Assembly (NCBI RefSeq): GCF_041397485.1
Contig: NZ_JAWKWO010000005.1
Coordinates: 62,001-126,000, forward strand
Reading direction: 5' to 3'
Origin: Zhengella sp020637775
GTDB taxonomy: Bacteria > Pseudomonadota > Alphaproteobacteria > Rhizobiales > Rhizobiaceae
Length of the DNA: 64,000 nt
The position numbers were made by a program, and so were the translations under genes. This document shows positions 43,289 through 51,489 of this stretch, in pieces. Each line of letters opens with the position of its first letter. Positions within the stretch are counted from its first letter, which is position 1. The notes beneath the pieces were generated by a model. The model saw only the letters and a list, made by a program, of their open reading frames with translations, did no database searches and was not told where the DNA came from.

Positions 43289-44596
43289 TCAGGCCCAGGC
43301 GCAGCCGGCGCGGCGCTCGGAATCGGCGCGCTCATAGACGGCGCGCCAGTCCTCGCTGGCCGATCCGATGGCATCCACCGCCACCGGGCCTGTCACCGCG
43401 GCGGCCGATCCGTTGGCCATGGGCAAGGCGCCTTCATCACCCTTGCCGACAGCCTCGATCGCCGCGCGCAGCATGCGGCGATAACGCGAGATGGCGATGT
43501 CGGAGCGGCCCAGATGCTCCTGCGTGCGGTCCTGGATGCGACCCATGCTTTCCACCGCCCACTGGTCATGCACGTTGATGTCCATGCCCATCCCGGTATA
43601 GGTGCGGTCCTTCTGCTCGTCGGGATCGTAGCCATAATTGTTGGCCCGGTTCTTCAGCGGCGCGTAGTCCGGCAGGCGGTGTTCCTTCAGCCGCTGCTCG
43701 CGCATCAGGGCCTTGTTCACAGGCGCTCCGAAACTGGTGAACATGGAATACCAGTAGCAGGTCTGGTCATCGACGGGCACATGCCATTGCGTGATCGTCA
43801 TTTCGCGCGACATGGGGATGACGATGGCTTCCGGGAACACCTGGTTGGTCACGCGCACATGGGTGCGCCCGTCCTCCATGTGGCGTAGCGCGACGAGGCG
43901 CAGGCCGTGCGGCGCGTCCTCGACCTTGATCTCGGGGCGCGGATAATCGCGCAGCAGCTTCGTCATGGGAATTTCGGTATCGGCGGCCTTGTCGCGGAAC
44001 TGCTTGCCATAGCTGGCGGACGGATCCTCGTCCTCCAGGAAGCGATGCAGGAAGGAGGCATGGGCCGGATCGATGCCGACTTCCATGGCCTGCAGCCAGT
44101 TGCATTCCCACAGGCCCTTGAAGGCGAAGACATGGCTGTCGGGCGCGGCGAAGCAATCGAGCGCGGGAAAGGGCGGCGGGTCGCCCGGCCCCATATAGGC
44201 GAAGATGATGCCGTTGCGTTCTACCACCGGATAGGAAACCGCACGGATATTCTCGTGCATGCGGCTGCCTTCGGGCTCGGCGGGCTGCTCCACGCACTGG
44301 CCGTCGCGGTTGAAGTGCCAGCCGTGGAAAGGACAGCGCAAGCCGTTGTCTTCCAGCCGGCCATAACACATGTCGGCGCCGCGATGCGGGCAATGACGCC
44401 CTATCAGGCCCAGCTCGCCCTCTTCGTCGCGGAACAGGACGAGCCTTTCACCCAGCAGCGTGACCGGCACGACGGGCCGGGCCGACACCAGTTCCTCGGC
44501 CAGTGCCGCGGGCTGCCAGTAGCGGCGCAGCACGGCGCCGGCGGGCGTGCCCGGGCCGATGCGGGTGATCAGGTCATTCTGTTCCTGGCTCATCAT
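43289..44596 (-). CDS. Rieske non-haem iron oxygenase, alpha subunit (phthalate dioxygenase/VanA-like)
   Basis: Hydroxylates or demethylates a probably aromatic or amine substrate using O2. The 435-residue protein has a Rieske [2Fe-2S] site at C69, H71, C88, H91 (CPHRGADMCYG, CPFHGWHF) and a mononuclear iron site D176–H179–H184 in MEVGIDPAHASFLHRF. Single-component alpha-type architecture resembles phthalate 4,5-dioxygenase. No ferredoxin or reductase gene is nearby, so electrons must come from elsewhere or from an unusual partner. Two ATGs in tandem (44596/44593) follow GGGAGAAA. Confidence 0.9.
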   Translation of the reverse strand: MMSQEQNDLITRIGPGTPAGAVLRRYWQPAALAEELVSARPVVPVTLLGERLVLFRDEEGELGLIGRHCPHRGADMCYGRLEDNGLRCPFHGWHFNRDGQCVEQPAEPEGSRMHENIRAVSYPVVERNGIIFAYMGPGDPPPFPALDCFAAPDSHVFAFKGLWECNWLQAMEVGIDPAHASFLHRFLEDEDPSASYGKQFRDKAADTEIPMTKLLRDYPRPEIKVEDAPHGLRLVALRHMEDGRTHVRVTNQVFPEAIVIPMSREMTITQWHVPVDDQTCYWYSMFTSFGAPVNKALMREQRLKEHRLPDYAPLKNRANNYGYDPDEQKDRTYTGMGMDINVHDQWAVESMGRIQDRTQEHLGRSDIAISRYRRMLRAAIEAVGKGDEGALPMANGSAAAVTGPVAVDAIGSASEDWRAVYERADSERRAGCAWA

Positions 44597-44690
44597 GGCG
44601 GGGTTTCTCCCATGCTTGTCGTCATTGCTGCCGCAAGCAGGTTTTCAGCTTGCAAGCCGCTTTTCAATGCCTGTTTGATGAAAGCCTTAT

Positions 44691-45341
44691 CTATTCCGCG
44701 TCGGGCTGGTTCATCGGCGCGGCTGCCCGGAAAGCCTCGATCTCCATGCAGGCGTCGTGAATGCGTCGGATCGTCGGGTAAGGTTCCATGTCGACACCGA
44801 AGCGGCCGTTGTTGGCGACCTGCGCAACAAGGCAAAGGTCGGCCATGGTCACGGTCTCGCCATGGCAGAAGGTGCCGGTGGCCCCGTCTTGCGCCAGCAT
44901 CTGCTCCATGGGTGCGAAGGTCTCGGCCACCCAGTGGCGGAACCAGTCGGCCACGGCCGCGTCGTCGGCGCCGAAGCGCTTGCGAATGGCATTGAGAACG
45001 CGCAGGTTGTTGACCGGGTGGATGTCGCAGCCGATCATCTGCGAGAGCATGCGCACCCGCGCCTTGCCATGGGCATCGGCGGGCAGGAGCGGCGGTTCGG
45101 GCACCATGTCATCGATGAATTCCATGATGGCGAGCGACTGGCCAAGCACCGTGCCATCCGACCAGACCAGCGCCGGCACCAGCCCCTGCGGGTTGACCGC
45201 CAGGAAATCCGGTGCCCGGTTCCCGCCATGGCGCAGGTGATGGGCCACGTAGTCGTAGTCGATGCCCTTCAGAGCCAGGGCGATGCGCACGCGGTAAGAC
45301 GTGGATGAACGGAAATAGTTGTGCAGCGTGATGTTGGCCAT
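44691..45341 (-). CDS. maiA: Zeta-class glutathione S-transferase / maleylacetoacetate (maleylpyruvate) isomerase
   Basis: A 216-residue GST with the zeta signature SSTSYRVRIAL near residues 12–22, whose Ser activates glutathione, then NPQGLVPALVWSDG, LGQSLAIMEFID and the C-terminal DIHPVNNLRVLNAI. Zeta enzymes isomerise maleylacetoacetate (Tyr/homogentisate pathway) or maleylpyruvate (gentisate pathway). First gene of the operon ending in the PNPOx-like gene, so here it probably serves an aromatic ring-cleavage product. The symbol is by class. Confidence 0.88.
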   Translation of the reverse strand: MANITLHNYFRSSTSYRVRIALALKGIDYDYVAHHLRHGGNRAPDFLAVNPQGLVPALVWSDGTVLGQSLAIMEFIDDMVPEPPLLPADAHGKARVRMLSQMIGCDIHPVNNLRVLNAIRKRFGADDAAVADWFRHWVAETFAPMEQMLAQDGATGTFCHGETVTMADLCLVAQVANNGRFGVDMEPYPTIRRIHDACMEIEAFRAAAPMNQPDAE

Positions 45342-45741
45342 CAGGTTCCTCCCGGTGATCGCCCGCCTGCCCGAGCGGGCGCCAAACTGCCTTGTGACGC
45401 TTTACAAGGCAAGCGTTGATCTTGCAGCCGGAACATTGCCCGGCAGGATCCGTTGACGGACCGCGATACGGCGCGTGTCAACCGGACGTGACGGCAAGGA
45501 GAACGGGCGCGGTTTTTCCGGTTTCCCGGCCCGGCCAACGAAACGGCAGACGAGCTCCTGTCCCGTCCGCGCCGTATCGCAGCGCAGCCCTGGCCCGCCT
45601 GGGCCGGAATTTCTTTTCGCGCAATCGATCAATGCAGGTCAATTTTTCTCTTTCAGCCAGCGGTGGCGCAATCGCCGACGGCGATTTTTCCAACCGCATG
45701 CCTATCCTTGGCCGATCCATTCTCGCGGAAGGACAGCGGTG
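45342..45741. other. Intergenic region with 13-bp inverted repeat, maiA–yeeE
   Basis: A 400-bp gap between divergent genes with no gene I can support, though a frame is open into the YeeE gene. GCGATACGGCGCG (45463–45475) recurs perfectly inverted at 45568–45580, 92 bp apart; together they could form a long cruciform or bracket a small element. The YeeE-proximal part (about 45620–45720) is AT-richer and likely holds its promoter. Confidence 0.5.
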
Positions 45742-46836
45742 ATGATCGATCTCGTTCCCCTTATCGACACGGTCGGCGAAAACGGCGCGGCGCTTGCCGG
45801 CGGCGTGGCCCTCGGTCTCGTCTTCGGCATTGCCGCGCGGCGCTCGGCCTTCTGCACGCGCTCGGCCGTCATCGGCCTGTTCGGCAAGGACCGGCGCGCC
45901 TCGGCCGTCTGGCTGGCCGGCTTTGCCACGGCCCTGCTCGCCGTTCAGTTGCTGATCTGGCGCGGCACGGTGGACGTGGCCGAGACGCGCTTCTTTTCCA
46001 CGGCGCAAAGCCTGTCCGGCGCACTCATCGGCGGCGGCCTGTTCGGCCTCGGCATGGTGCTGGCGCGCGGCTGTGTCTCGCGCCACCTGGTGCTGGCGGC
46101 TGGCGGCAATCTCCGCGCCCTCGTCACCACGCTTGTCATCGCGGCGGCCGGACTTGCCACCTATTCGGGGCTTCTCGTTCCCGCACGCGACGCGATTGGC
46201 GGGTTGTGGAACACGGCTGCCATCGGGGGCAACGACCTTCTTGCCCATGCCGGTCTTGCCCAGGGTGCGGGCCCTGCCATCGGCGCGGTCCTGGTGCTTT
46301 CGGCAGCCGGCCTCGCCATTGCGGCGCGGGCATCGGTCTGGCGCGTTCTTGGCGGCGTCGCCGTCGGACTGGCGGTCGCCGGCGGCTGGTACTTCACCTA
46401 TGTGCTGTCGCTTCAGGTGTTCGAGCCGATCCAGGCGGAGAGCCTTTCCTTCATCCGCCCGCTCGCCACGACAGGCGAACTGGCTTCAGGCGCAAGCGAA
46501 GGGTACGGGCTCGACCAGGGCGTACTCATCGGCACGCTGGCCGGCGCCTTTCTGGCCGCCCTGCTGTTCGGCGAATTCCGGCTGAGCGGTTTTCGCGATC
46601 CGGGCGCGGCCGCGGCCTGGCGCTATCCGGCGGGCGGGGCGCTGATGGGCTTTGGCGGCATCCTGGCTGTCGGCTGCACCGTCGGCGCCGGCTTCACCGG
46701 CGGTGCCGTGCTTGCCGTATCGGCGCTTGCCGGTCTCGGCGCGATGGCCGGTTCGGCGGCGCTGGCGCATCGTTTCATCGACGCAACCGCGCAGACCGGG
46801 CAGTTGGCCCGCACCGCCGTCCAGCCGGCCGAATAA
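45742..46836 (+). CDS. YeeE/YedE-family thiosulfate/sulfur transporter (SoxT-like, copy 1)
   Basis: An inner-membrane carrier of the TsuA/YeeE family, which moves thiosulfate or sulfane sulfur into the cytoplasm. The 364 residues form about nine to ten helices. The three family cysteines are visible: RRSAFCTRSAV near residue 36, ARGCVSRHLVL near 110 and LAVGCTVGAGFTGG near 315. The start at 45742 follows GGAAGGACAG. It faces the soxF end of the sox block and is the same length as the second copy at 58180. Likely role: sulfur exchange for Sox metabolism (inferred from family and context). Confidence 0.86.
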   Translation: MIDLVPLIDTVGENGAALAGGVALGLVFGIAARRSAFCTRSAVIGLFGKDRRASAVWLAGFATALLAVQLLIWRGTVDVAETRFFSTAQSLSGALIGGGLFGLGMVLARGCVSRHLVLAAGGNLRALVTTLVIAAAGLATYSGLLVPARDAIGGLWNTAAIGGNDLLAHAGLAQGAGPAIGAVLVLSAAGLAIAARASVWRVLGGVAVGLAVAGGWYFTYVLSLQVFEPIQAESLSFIRPLATTGELASGASEGYGLDQGVLIGTLAGAFLAALLFGEFRLSGFRDPGAAAAWRYPAGGALMGFGGILAVGCTVGAGFTGGAVLAVSALAGLGAMAGSAALAHRFIDATAQTGQLARTAVQPAE

Positions 46837-46865
46837 TCGCAGGCAGCCCTCCCGGGACATACAGG

Positions 46866-46897
46866 AAGCGGCGGTGCAACCCCTTGCACCGCCGCTT
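46866..46897. terminator. Bidirectional hairpin between yeeE (copy 1) and soxF
   Basis: A perfect 14-bp stem AAGCGGCGGTGCAA / TTGCACCGCCGCTT with a CCCC loop, between convergent stops at 46836 and 46945. It closes the long soxV–F transcript. There is no extended T-tract beyond the stem's own TT ends. Confidence 0.8.
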
Positions 46898-46944
46898 GCC
46901 GTCCGTGCCCGCGCTGCCCGGCGCGGACACCGGGAGGAAGACGT

Positions 46945-48216
46945 TCAGCCGAACATGTCGGCCGTGATACCGGCATACCAGCCGACGGATTCCTCGTAGG
47001 TCGCCTTGCGCAGCGCAGCATCCTCGCCCGTCTGCGAGATGAAGCTGGAGGTGGAAGCGATCTGCCCATCCTGCGGCGCATATTGCGCACCGACCTTCAC
47101 GCCGTCATCCGTTTCGATCAGGCTCCAGCAGGTGTTGGAGTATTTCGCCGGGAAGACCTTGGAACCGGTCAGGTCGCCGCGAATGTTCATCGAGGCAACC
47201 TTGGCCTGGCTATTGGCCGAGAACCCGGATTTCGGCATGGCGCCGGCAATGCAGGCATCGCCGATGACGAAGATGTTCTCATCCATGGTCGAGCGCATGG
47301 AGGCAGGATCAATGGGACAGAAGCCGCTGTCATCGGTGAGCCCGGCCTCGGCAGCAATCATGCCGGCCTTCTGGGCGGGAATGATGTTGAGCAGCGCGCC
47401 CTTGAACGTGTCGAGATCGGTTTCCACCGTTCCGGCATTGACGTCCACGCTTGCGATGCCGCCATGGATATTGGGACCATACCACTCGACCATGCCGGGA
47501 TAGTATTTTTCCCAGCCTTCGGAAAAGAGCCCCTGCTTGGAGAATTTCTCCTTCGGATCGATGATGATGATCTTCGCATCCACACCCTTCGCCTTGAGCA
47601 GGTGCGCCATCATGGATACGCGCTCATAGGGGCCGGGCGGGCAGCGATAGGGGTTGGGCGGCGCGACCATGACGATCTGCTCGCCATTGCCGATGGCATC
47701 CAGCTTCGCCTTCAGCAATTGCGTTTGCGGCCCGGCCTTCCAGGCATGCGGCGCGATCTCCGCCGCCTCCTGAGAATATCCGGGCACGGAATCCCAGATC
47801 AGGTCGATGCCGGGCGACACGACGAGGCGGTCGTATGGAATTTCCAAGCCGTCGGCCATGATGACCTTGCGGGCGGCGCGATCGACGGTCTGCGCATAGC
47901 CGGTGACCTTTGTGATCCCGTAATTCGCCTCGAGCTTTTCATAGCCATGGGTGATGGAGTCGAAATCGCGGAACCCGCCGAGATAAAGATTGGAAAAGAA
48001 GCAGGTGGTGAATTTCTCGGAATCATCGATCAGGGTGACATCGATCTCGCCCTTGGAATCCTTGGCTATGTAGCGGGCTGCCGTCGCGCCGCCTGCCCCG
48101 CCGCCGATGACGACGACCCTGGGCTTGCCCTGTGCGCGCAAATAGGCCGGCATGGCCAGGGTTGCTGCACTGGCGCCCACCACCAGCCCGAAATGCCTGC
48201 GAGTCAATCGTGTCAT
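46945..48216 (-). CDS. soxF: Flavocytochrome c sulfide dehydrogenase, flavoprotein subunit
   Basis: Oxidises sulfide to sulfur/polysulfide in the periplasm, passing electrons to the SoxE cytochrome. The 423-residue protein has a Tat signal (TRRHFGLVVGASAATLA), the FAD motif VVVIGGGAGGATAARYI, and the cysteine segments expected for FCSD (TTCFFSNLYLGG; YRCPPGPYER; GFCPIDP). The C-terminal FVIGDACIAGAMPKSGFSAN is the second FAD motif. AGGAGGAAGAC precedes the ATG at 48216. Last gene of the block. Confidence 0.93.
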   Translation of the reverse strand: MTRLTRRHFGLVVGASAATLAMPAYLRAQGKPRVVVIGGGAGGATAARYIAKDSKGEIDVTLIDDSEKFTTCFFSNLYLGGFRDFDSITHGYEKLEANYGITKVTGYAQTVDRAARKVIMADGLEIPYDRLVVSPGIDLIWDSVPGYSQEAAEIAPHAWKAGPQTQLLKAKLDAIGNGEQIVMVAPPNPYRCPPGPYERVSMMAHLLKAKGVDAKIIIIDPKEKFSKQGLFSEGWEKYYPGMVEWYGPNIHGGIASVDVNAGTVETDLDTFKGALLNIIPAQKAGMIAAEAGLTDDSGFCPIDPASMRSTMDENIFVIGDACIAGAMPKSGFSANSQAKVASMNIRGDLTGSKVFPAKYSNTCWSLIETDDGVKVGAQYAPQDGQIASTSSFISQTGEDAALRKATYEESVGWYAGITADMFG

Positions 48217-48251
48217 GTCTTCCTCCTTAACTGACCGATCCTGCAATCTGC

Positions 48252-49001
48252 CTATTGTGGTTCAAGACCGTTGAAATAGGCAGCGAGCGCGGCGATTTCC
48301 TCGTTGGTGAGGTTGGCGACGCGGAGCTTCATGACCTCGTTCGAGCGAATGTTGTTCTTGTATTCGAACAGGGCGCGAACGAAGTAATCCTTCGGGATGC
48401 CGACGATCGACGGAATGCCATCGGCATGGCCGGAGGCCTGATGGCAGGTAACGCATTCGCCGGAAAGATATTCGCCATATTCCGGATCGCCCTCCATCTG
48501 CAGGACAATCTGGGCGAAGCCGGTCACGCCCGTATTGGTGCGGGCGGTCGTATCCTCGGCCGGTGCGGCCCTGGCCTGACGGGAAAGATAGGCGATCAGG
48601 TCGGCGCGGTCCTTCGCATCGGCCATGCCGCGATAGCTCATGCGATTGCCACTGATGAAGTCGCGCGGTTTCTGGATATAGGCGGAGAGCTTTTCGGCGT
48701 CCCAGACGAGACCGTCCTCGCCCGCCTGTCTCAAGGCCCTGGAATATTTGAAACCCTCGGCACTGCCGGCGGTGCGCCCAATGATGCCGTCGAGATGCGG
48801 GCCCACCTTGTGCCGGGCGTTCTCGCCCACCTCGTGGCAGCCCTTGCAGTCCTTGAACAGCTTTTCGCCGGCAACGGGATCCCCGTCGCCGGCGAAGGCA
48901 TGTGTCACGAAAGCGAGCGAGAGGGCGGCGAGTGCGCGGAAAAGCCCGCGCCTGGCTGCCGAAGGGCCATCCTGCCCCCCTACCCCTTGTCTGGTCTGCA
49001 T
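48252..49001 (-). CDS. soxE: Dihaem cytochrome c, SoxE
   Basis: The electron-accepting cytochrome partner of SoxF. The 249-residue protein has a signal/anchor (ALAALSLAFVTHAFAG), a first c2-like haem domain (CKGCH at 52–56) and a second smaller haem domain (GECVTCHQ at about 183). The start at 49001 (MQTRQGV) has a GGGAGGAAG ribosome site. Fusion of a c2-type domain to the FccA-like domain is what the Paracoccus-type SoxE shows. Confidence 0.9.
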   Translation of the reverse strand: MQTRQGVGGQDGPSAARRGLFRALAALSLAFVTHAFAGDGDPVAGEKLFKDCKGCHEVGENARHKVGPHLDGIIGRTAGSAEGFKYSRALRQAGEDGLVWDAEKLSAYIQKPRDFISGNRMSYRGMADAKDRADLIAYLSRQARAAPAEDTTARTNTGVTGFAQIVLQMEGDPEYGEYLSGECVTCHQASGHADGIPSIVGIPKDYFVRALFEYKNNIRSNEVMKLRVANLTNEEIAALAAYFNGLEPQ

Positions 49002-49047
49002 CGGCTTCCTCCCAGAACCGTGCCTGCCAGCCGTCACGGCCGCCGGA

Positions 49048-50124
49048 TCATTCCTCGTCCGGGGTCACATCGAGAACGGTGGCACGCATCGTGATCTTCA
49101 CATCATCCTTGCAATTGGTCATGCACGGTTCGGTACGCCACTGCGGATATTCCGTTTCCGCCCTGTCATCGACGATGAAGCCGTCGGCATTGGGCATCTC
49201 GACATCAAGGAAGTTCTCGTTGCTCAGCACGAATTCATCATCGACCAGATAGTTCGAATAGAGAATATAGGCGACGATGGCATATGTCTCGTCCGGCGTG
49301 AGCACCTGCGCGCCGCCAAAAGGCATGGAGCGATGGACATAGTCCCAGGCCGTCGACAGGTAGGGCCAGTAGGAACCAACCGTCTTCAGGGGATCCTCGT
49401 CGGCAAGCGTATCGTCGCCACCAGCCAGTTTCGGCCAGTTGTCAACGCCTTCGGCGAATTCGCCATGGCAGGCCGCGCATTTCTCGGAAAAGAGCGGCTC
49501 GCCCTCGGCTACCGAGCCGGAACCCACCGGCAGGCCGGTGCCATCGGGCATGACATTGACATCCCAGGCCGCGATCTCGTCGTCGGTGGCCTGGCGGCCA
49601 AGGCCGAACTTGCCCCTGGACCTGACCATCTCGAAACCGGCCGGTTCCGGCTGGCCTTCGCCCGACGCATCTGCGGCCGGCTTTTCTTCGGCTGCCGCGA
49701 CCGTTTCTTCCTTCGCCGGTTCGGCTTGCGCCTTCTCCTCGCTGGCAGACGTGGAGAACGTCTTCAGATAGGCGATGACGTTTGCAACGTCTTCTTCCTT
49801 CTTGAGGCCGGCAAAGGCCATCTTGTTCTTCGGGATGTAGCCCTTGGGATCAGCAAGGTAGGCCGCGACGGTTTCATCGTTCCACGTGATGCCGGACCCA
49901 GCCATGGCGCTGGAATACTTGAACCCTTCGACAGACCCGGCCTCACGGCCAAACAGGTCATTGAGTTCCGGACCGACCTTGTTCCTGGCGCCCTCGCCCA
50001 CGGCATGGCAGGCCTTGCACTTGTTGAAGACCTTCTCGCCGGCATCGGCATCGGCGGCATGGGCCGCGGTGGCCAGGGCAAGAACAGTGGTTGCCGCCAG
50101 AATTGTATCAAGAAACTTCGACAT
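49048..50124 (-). CDS. soxD: Sulfane dehydrogenase cytochrome subunit SoxD
   Basis: The dihaem electron-transfer subunit of sulfane dehydrogenase SoxCD, which removes six electrons from SoxY-bound sulfane sulfur. The 358 residues comprise a signal peptide (ATTVLALATAAHA), a c2-type haem domain (CKACH, 36–40), an Ala/Glu-rich linker (about 135–165) and a second haem domain (CAACHG at about 220) with an acidic C-terminus. The start at 50124 lies inside the end of soxC, overlapping by 17 bases, suggesting coupled translation of the two subunits. The upstream open frame is a soxC shadow. Confidence 0.93.
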   Translation of the reverse strand: MSKFLDTILAATTVLALATAAHAADADAGEKVFNKCKACHAVGEGARNKVGPELNDLFGREAGSVEGFKYSSAMAGSGITWNDETVAAYLADPKGYIPKNKMAFAGLKKEEDVANVIAYLKTFSTSASEEKAQAEPAKEETVAAAEEKPAADASGEGQPEPAGFEMVRSRGKFGLGRQATDDEIAAWDVNVMPDGTGLPVGSGSVAEGEPLFSEKCAACHGEFAEGVDNWPKLAGGDDTLADEDPLKTVGSYWPYLSTAWDYVHRSMPFGGAQVLTPDETYAIVAYILYSNYLVDDEFVLSNENFLDVEMPNADGFIVDDRAETEYPQWRTEPCMTNCKDDVKITMRATVLDVTPDEE

Positions 50125-51388
50125 TTTCCGCCGTCCCGTCCGTTTTGACATGCCAGGTCTGGATGCAGTTGTTGTGGTAGACCGAGTTGAGGCCACGCAC
50201 CGCGCGCAGCTGCGCCTTGGTCGGCTGCACATAGCCGGTTTCATCGATGGCGCGTGACTGGAGCAGCATCTCCTCGCCGTTCCATTCGGTATCGAGATAG
50301 AAACGGGTGAGCGCCTTGTTTCCGCCCTGCGTGCCCAGGCGCGCGGTCTCCCACGTCTTGCCGCCATCCCTGGAGACGTCCACACGGGTGATGCGTCCAT
50401 GGCCCGACCAGGCCATTCCGGTGATCACCAGCGGACCCTTGCCATGGGTGATCGGCATTTGCGGGCTGGGCGAGGTGATGACCGATTTGGCATCCATTAC
50501 CCAGGTCCACTTGCGCGACGTGCCATCGGCCAGCGTATCGGTATATTTGGACGTTTCCTCCCGGCTTTCCACCGGCCCGTCCGTCACCTCGATGCGGCGC
50601 AGCCACTTGACCCACATGTTGCCTTCCCAACCGGGAACGACGAGGCGGACCGGATAGCCATGTTCCTTGCGCAGCGCCTCGCCATTGGCCTTGAAGGCGA
50701 CCAGGCAATCATCGAGCGCCTTGTCCATGGGGATGGAGCGGCCATTGGAGGAGGCGTCGGCGCCCTCGACATAGACCCACTTGTCCTTCAGGTCGCCGGC
50801 GGTATCGAGGCCGGCCTCTTCCAGGAGCGTGCGCAGGGACACGCCTGAATATTCCATGTTGTGGATCATGCCATGGGTGAACTGCGCGCCGTTAAGCTGC
50901 GCACCGGCCCATTCCATGCCGGTATTGGCCGCGCATTCGCAGAAATAGATATGGTTTTCGCGCGGGAAGCGCTCAAGATCGGCATAGGTGAAGACAAGCG
51001 GCTGATCGACCAGGCCGTTGATCATGAGGCGGTAGTCTTCCTTGCGCAATTCGATGGCGCCGGAATGGTGCCGCTCAAAGGCACAGCCCTGCGGCGTGAT
51101 CGTGCCGTCAAGGGCATGGATCGGCGTGAAGTTGATGGAGGATATCGGGTCCGCCGTCAGCCAGGGCACGTTGCGGCGAATGACATCGCTCTCATACTCG
51201 ATCGGCAGGCCGTAGGGCGTGGCGTCCACGCCGTCACCGGTATAGGTCGCCCAGTCCTGCAATTCGGTGATGAGCGGATCGCCCGCGGCGCGCGCGCCCA
51301 CCGTCCCTGCCGCCAGCGCGGCGCCGCCGGCCAGGCCGGCTTTCAGAAAGTTGCGCCTGGAAGCGCCTTTCCCGTTTGTCTGCGTCAT
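50108..51388 (-). CDS. soxC: Sulfane dehydrogenase molybdopterin subunit SoxC
   Basis: The molybdenum catalytic subunit of SoxCD, a sulfite oxidase-family enzyme exported folded by Tat. The 426-residue protein has a twin-arginine signal (SRRNFLKAGLAGGAALA), the Mo-cysteine region IYFCECAANTGMEWAG, the pterin-binding RLVVPGWEGNMWVKWLRRI and a C-terminal Ig-like dimerisation domain. Its presence means thiosulfate can be fully oxidised to sulfate without free sulfur globules. GGGAGGATA precedes the ATG. Confidence 0.95.
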   Translation of the reverse strand: MTQTNGKGASRRNFLKAGLAGGAALAAGTVGARAAGDPLITELQDWATYTGDGVDATPYGLPIEYESDVIRRNVPWLTADPISSINFTPIHALDGTITPQGCAFERHHSGAIELRKEDYRLMINGLVDQPLVFTYADLERFPRENHIYFCECAANTGMEWAGAQLNGAQFTHGMIHNMEYSGVSLRTLLEEAGLDTAGDLKDKWVYVEGADASSNGRSIPMDKALDDCLVAFKANGEALRKEHGYPVRLVVPGWEGNMWVKWLRRIEVTDGPVESREETSKYTDTLADGTSRKWTWVMDAKSVITSPSPQMPITHGKGPLVITGMAWSGHGRITRVDVSRDGGKTWETARLGTQGGNKALTRFYLDTEWNGEEMLLQSRAIDETGYVQPTKAQLRAVRGLNSVYHNNCIQTWHVKTDGTAENVEVS

Positions 51389-51489
51389 CGCTATCCTCCC
51401 GGATCGCTGTTATTCAAACATATAGATTATTCTATGTATCACGGTGGAAACCGTCTGTCGATTGTCCGGCTTCCTATCCTTTCCGCCAA
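51389..51489 (-). promoter_or_regulatory. soxB–soxC intergenic region with SoxR-like motif
   Basis: This 101-bp gap contains ATTCAAACATATAG (51412–51425), 12 of 14 bases identical to the minus-strand motif ATTGCAACATATAG in the soxS–soxV promoter. An overlapping inverted repeat ATAGA–TTAT–TCTAT lies at 51422–51435. It is unusually AT-rich and may hold an internal, SoxR-controlled promoter for soxCDEF. Confidence 0.5.

Noticed and set aside
45475..45741. N-terminal extension of the first YeeE gene (frame open from 45475)
   Set aside because: The extension has no membrane or signal character, lies in a region with an inverted repeat, and the ATG at 45742 has a good ribosome site.
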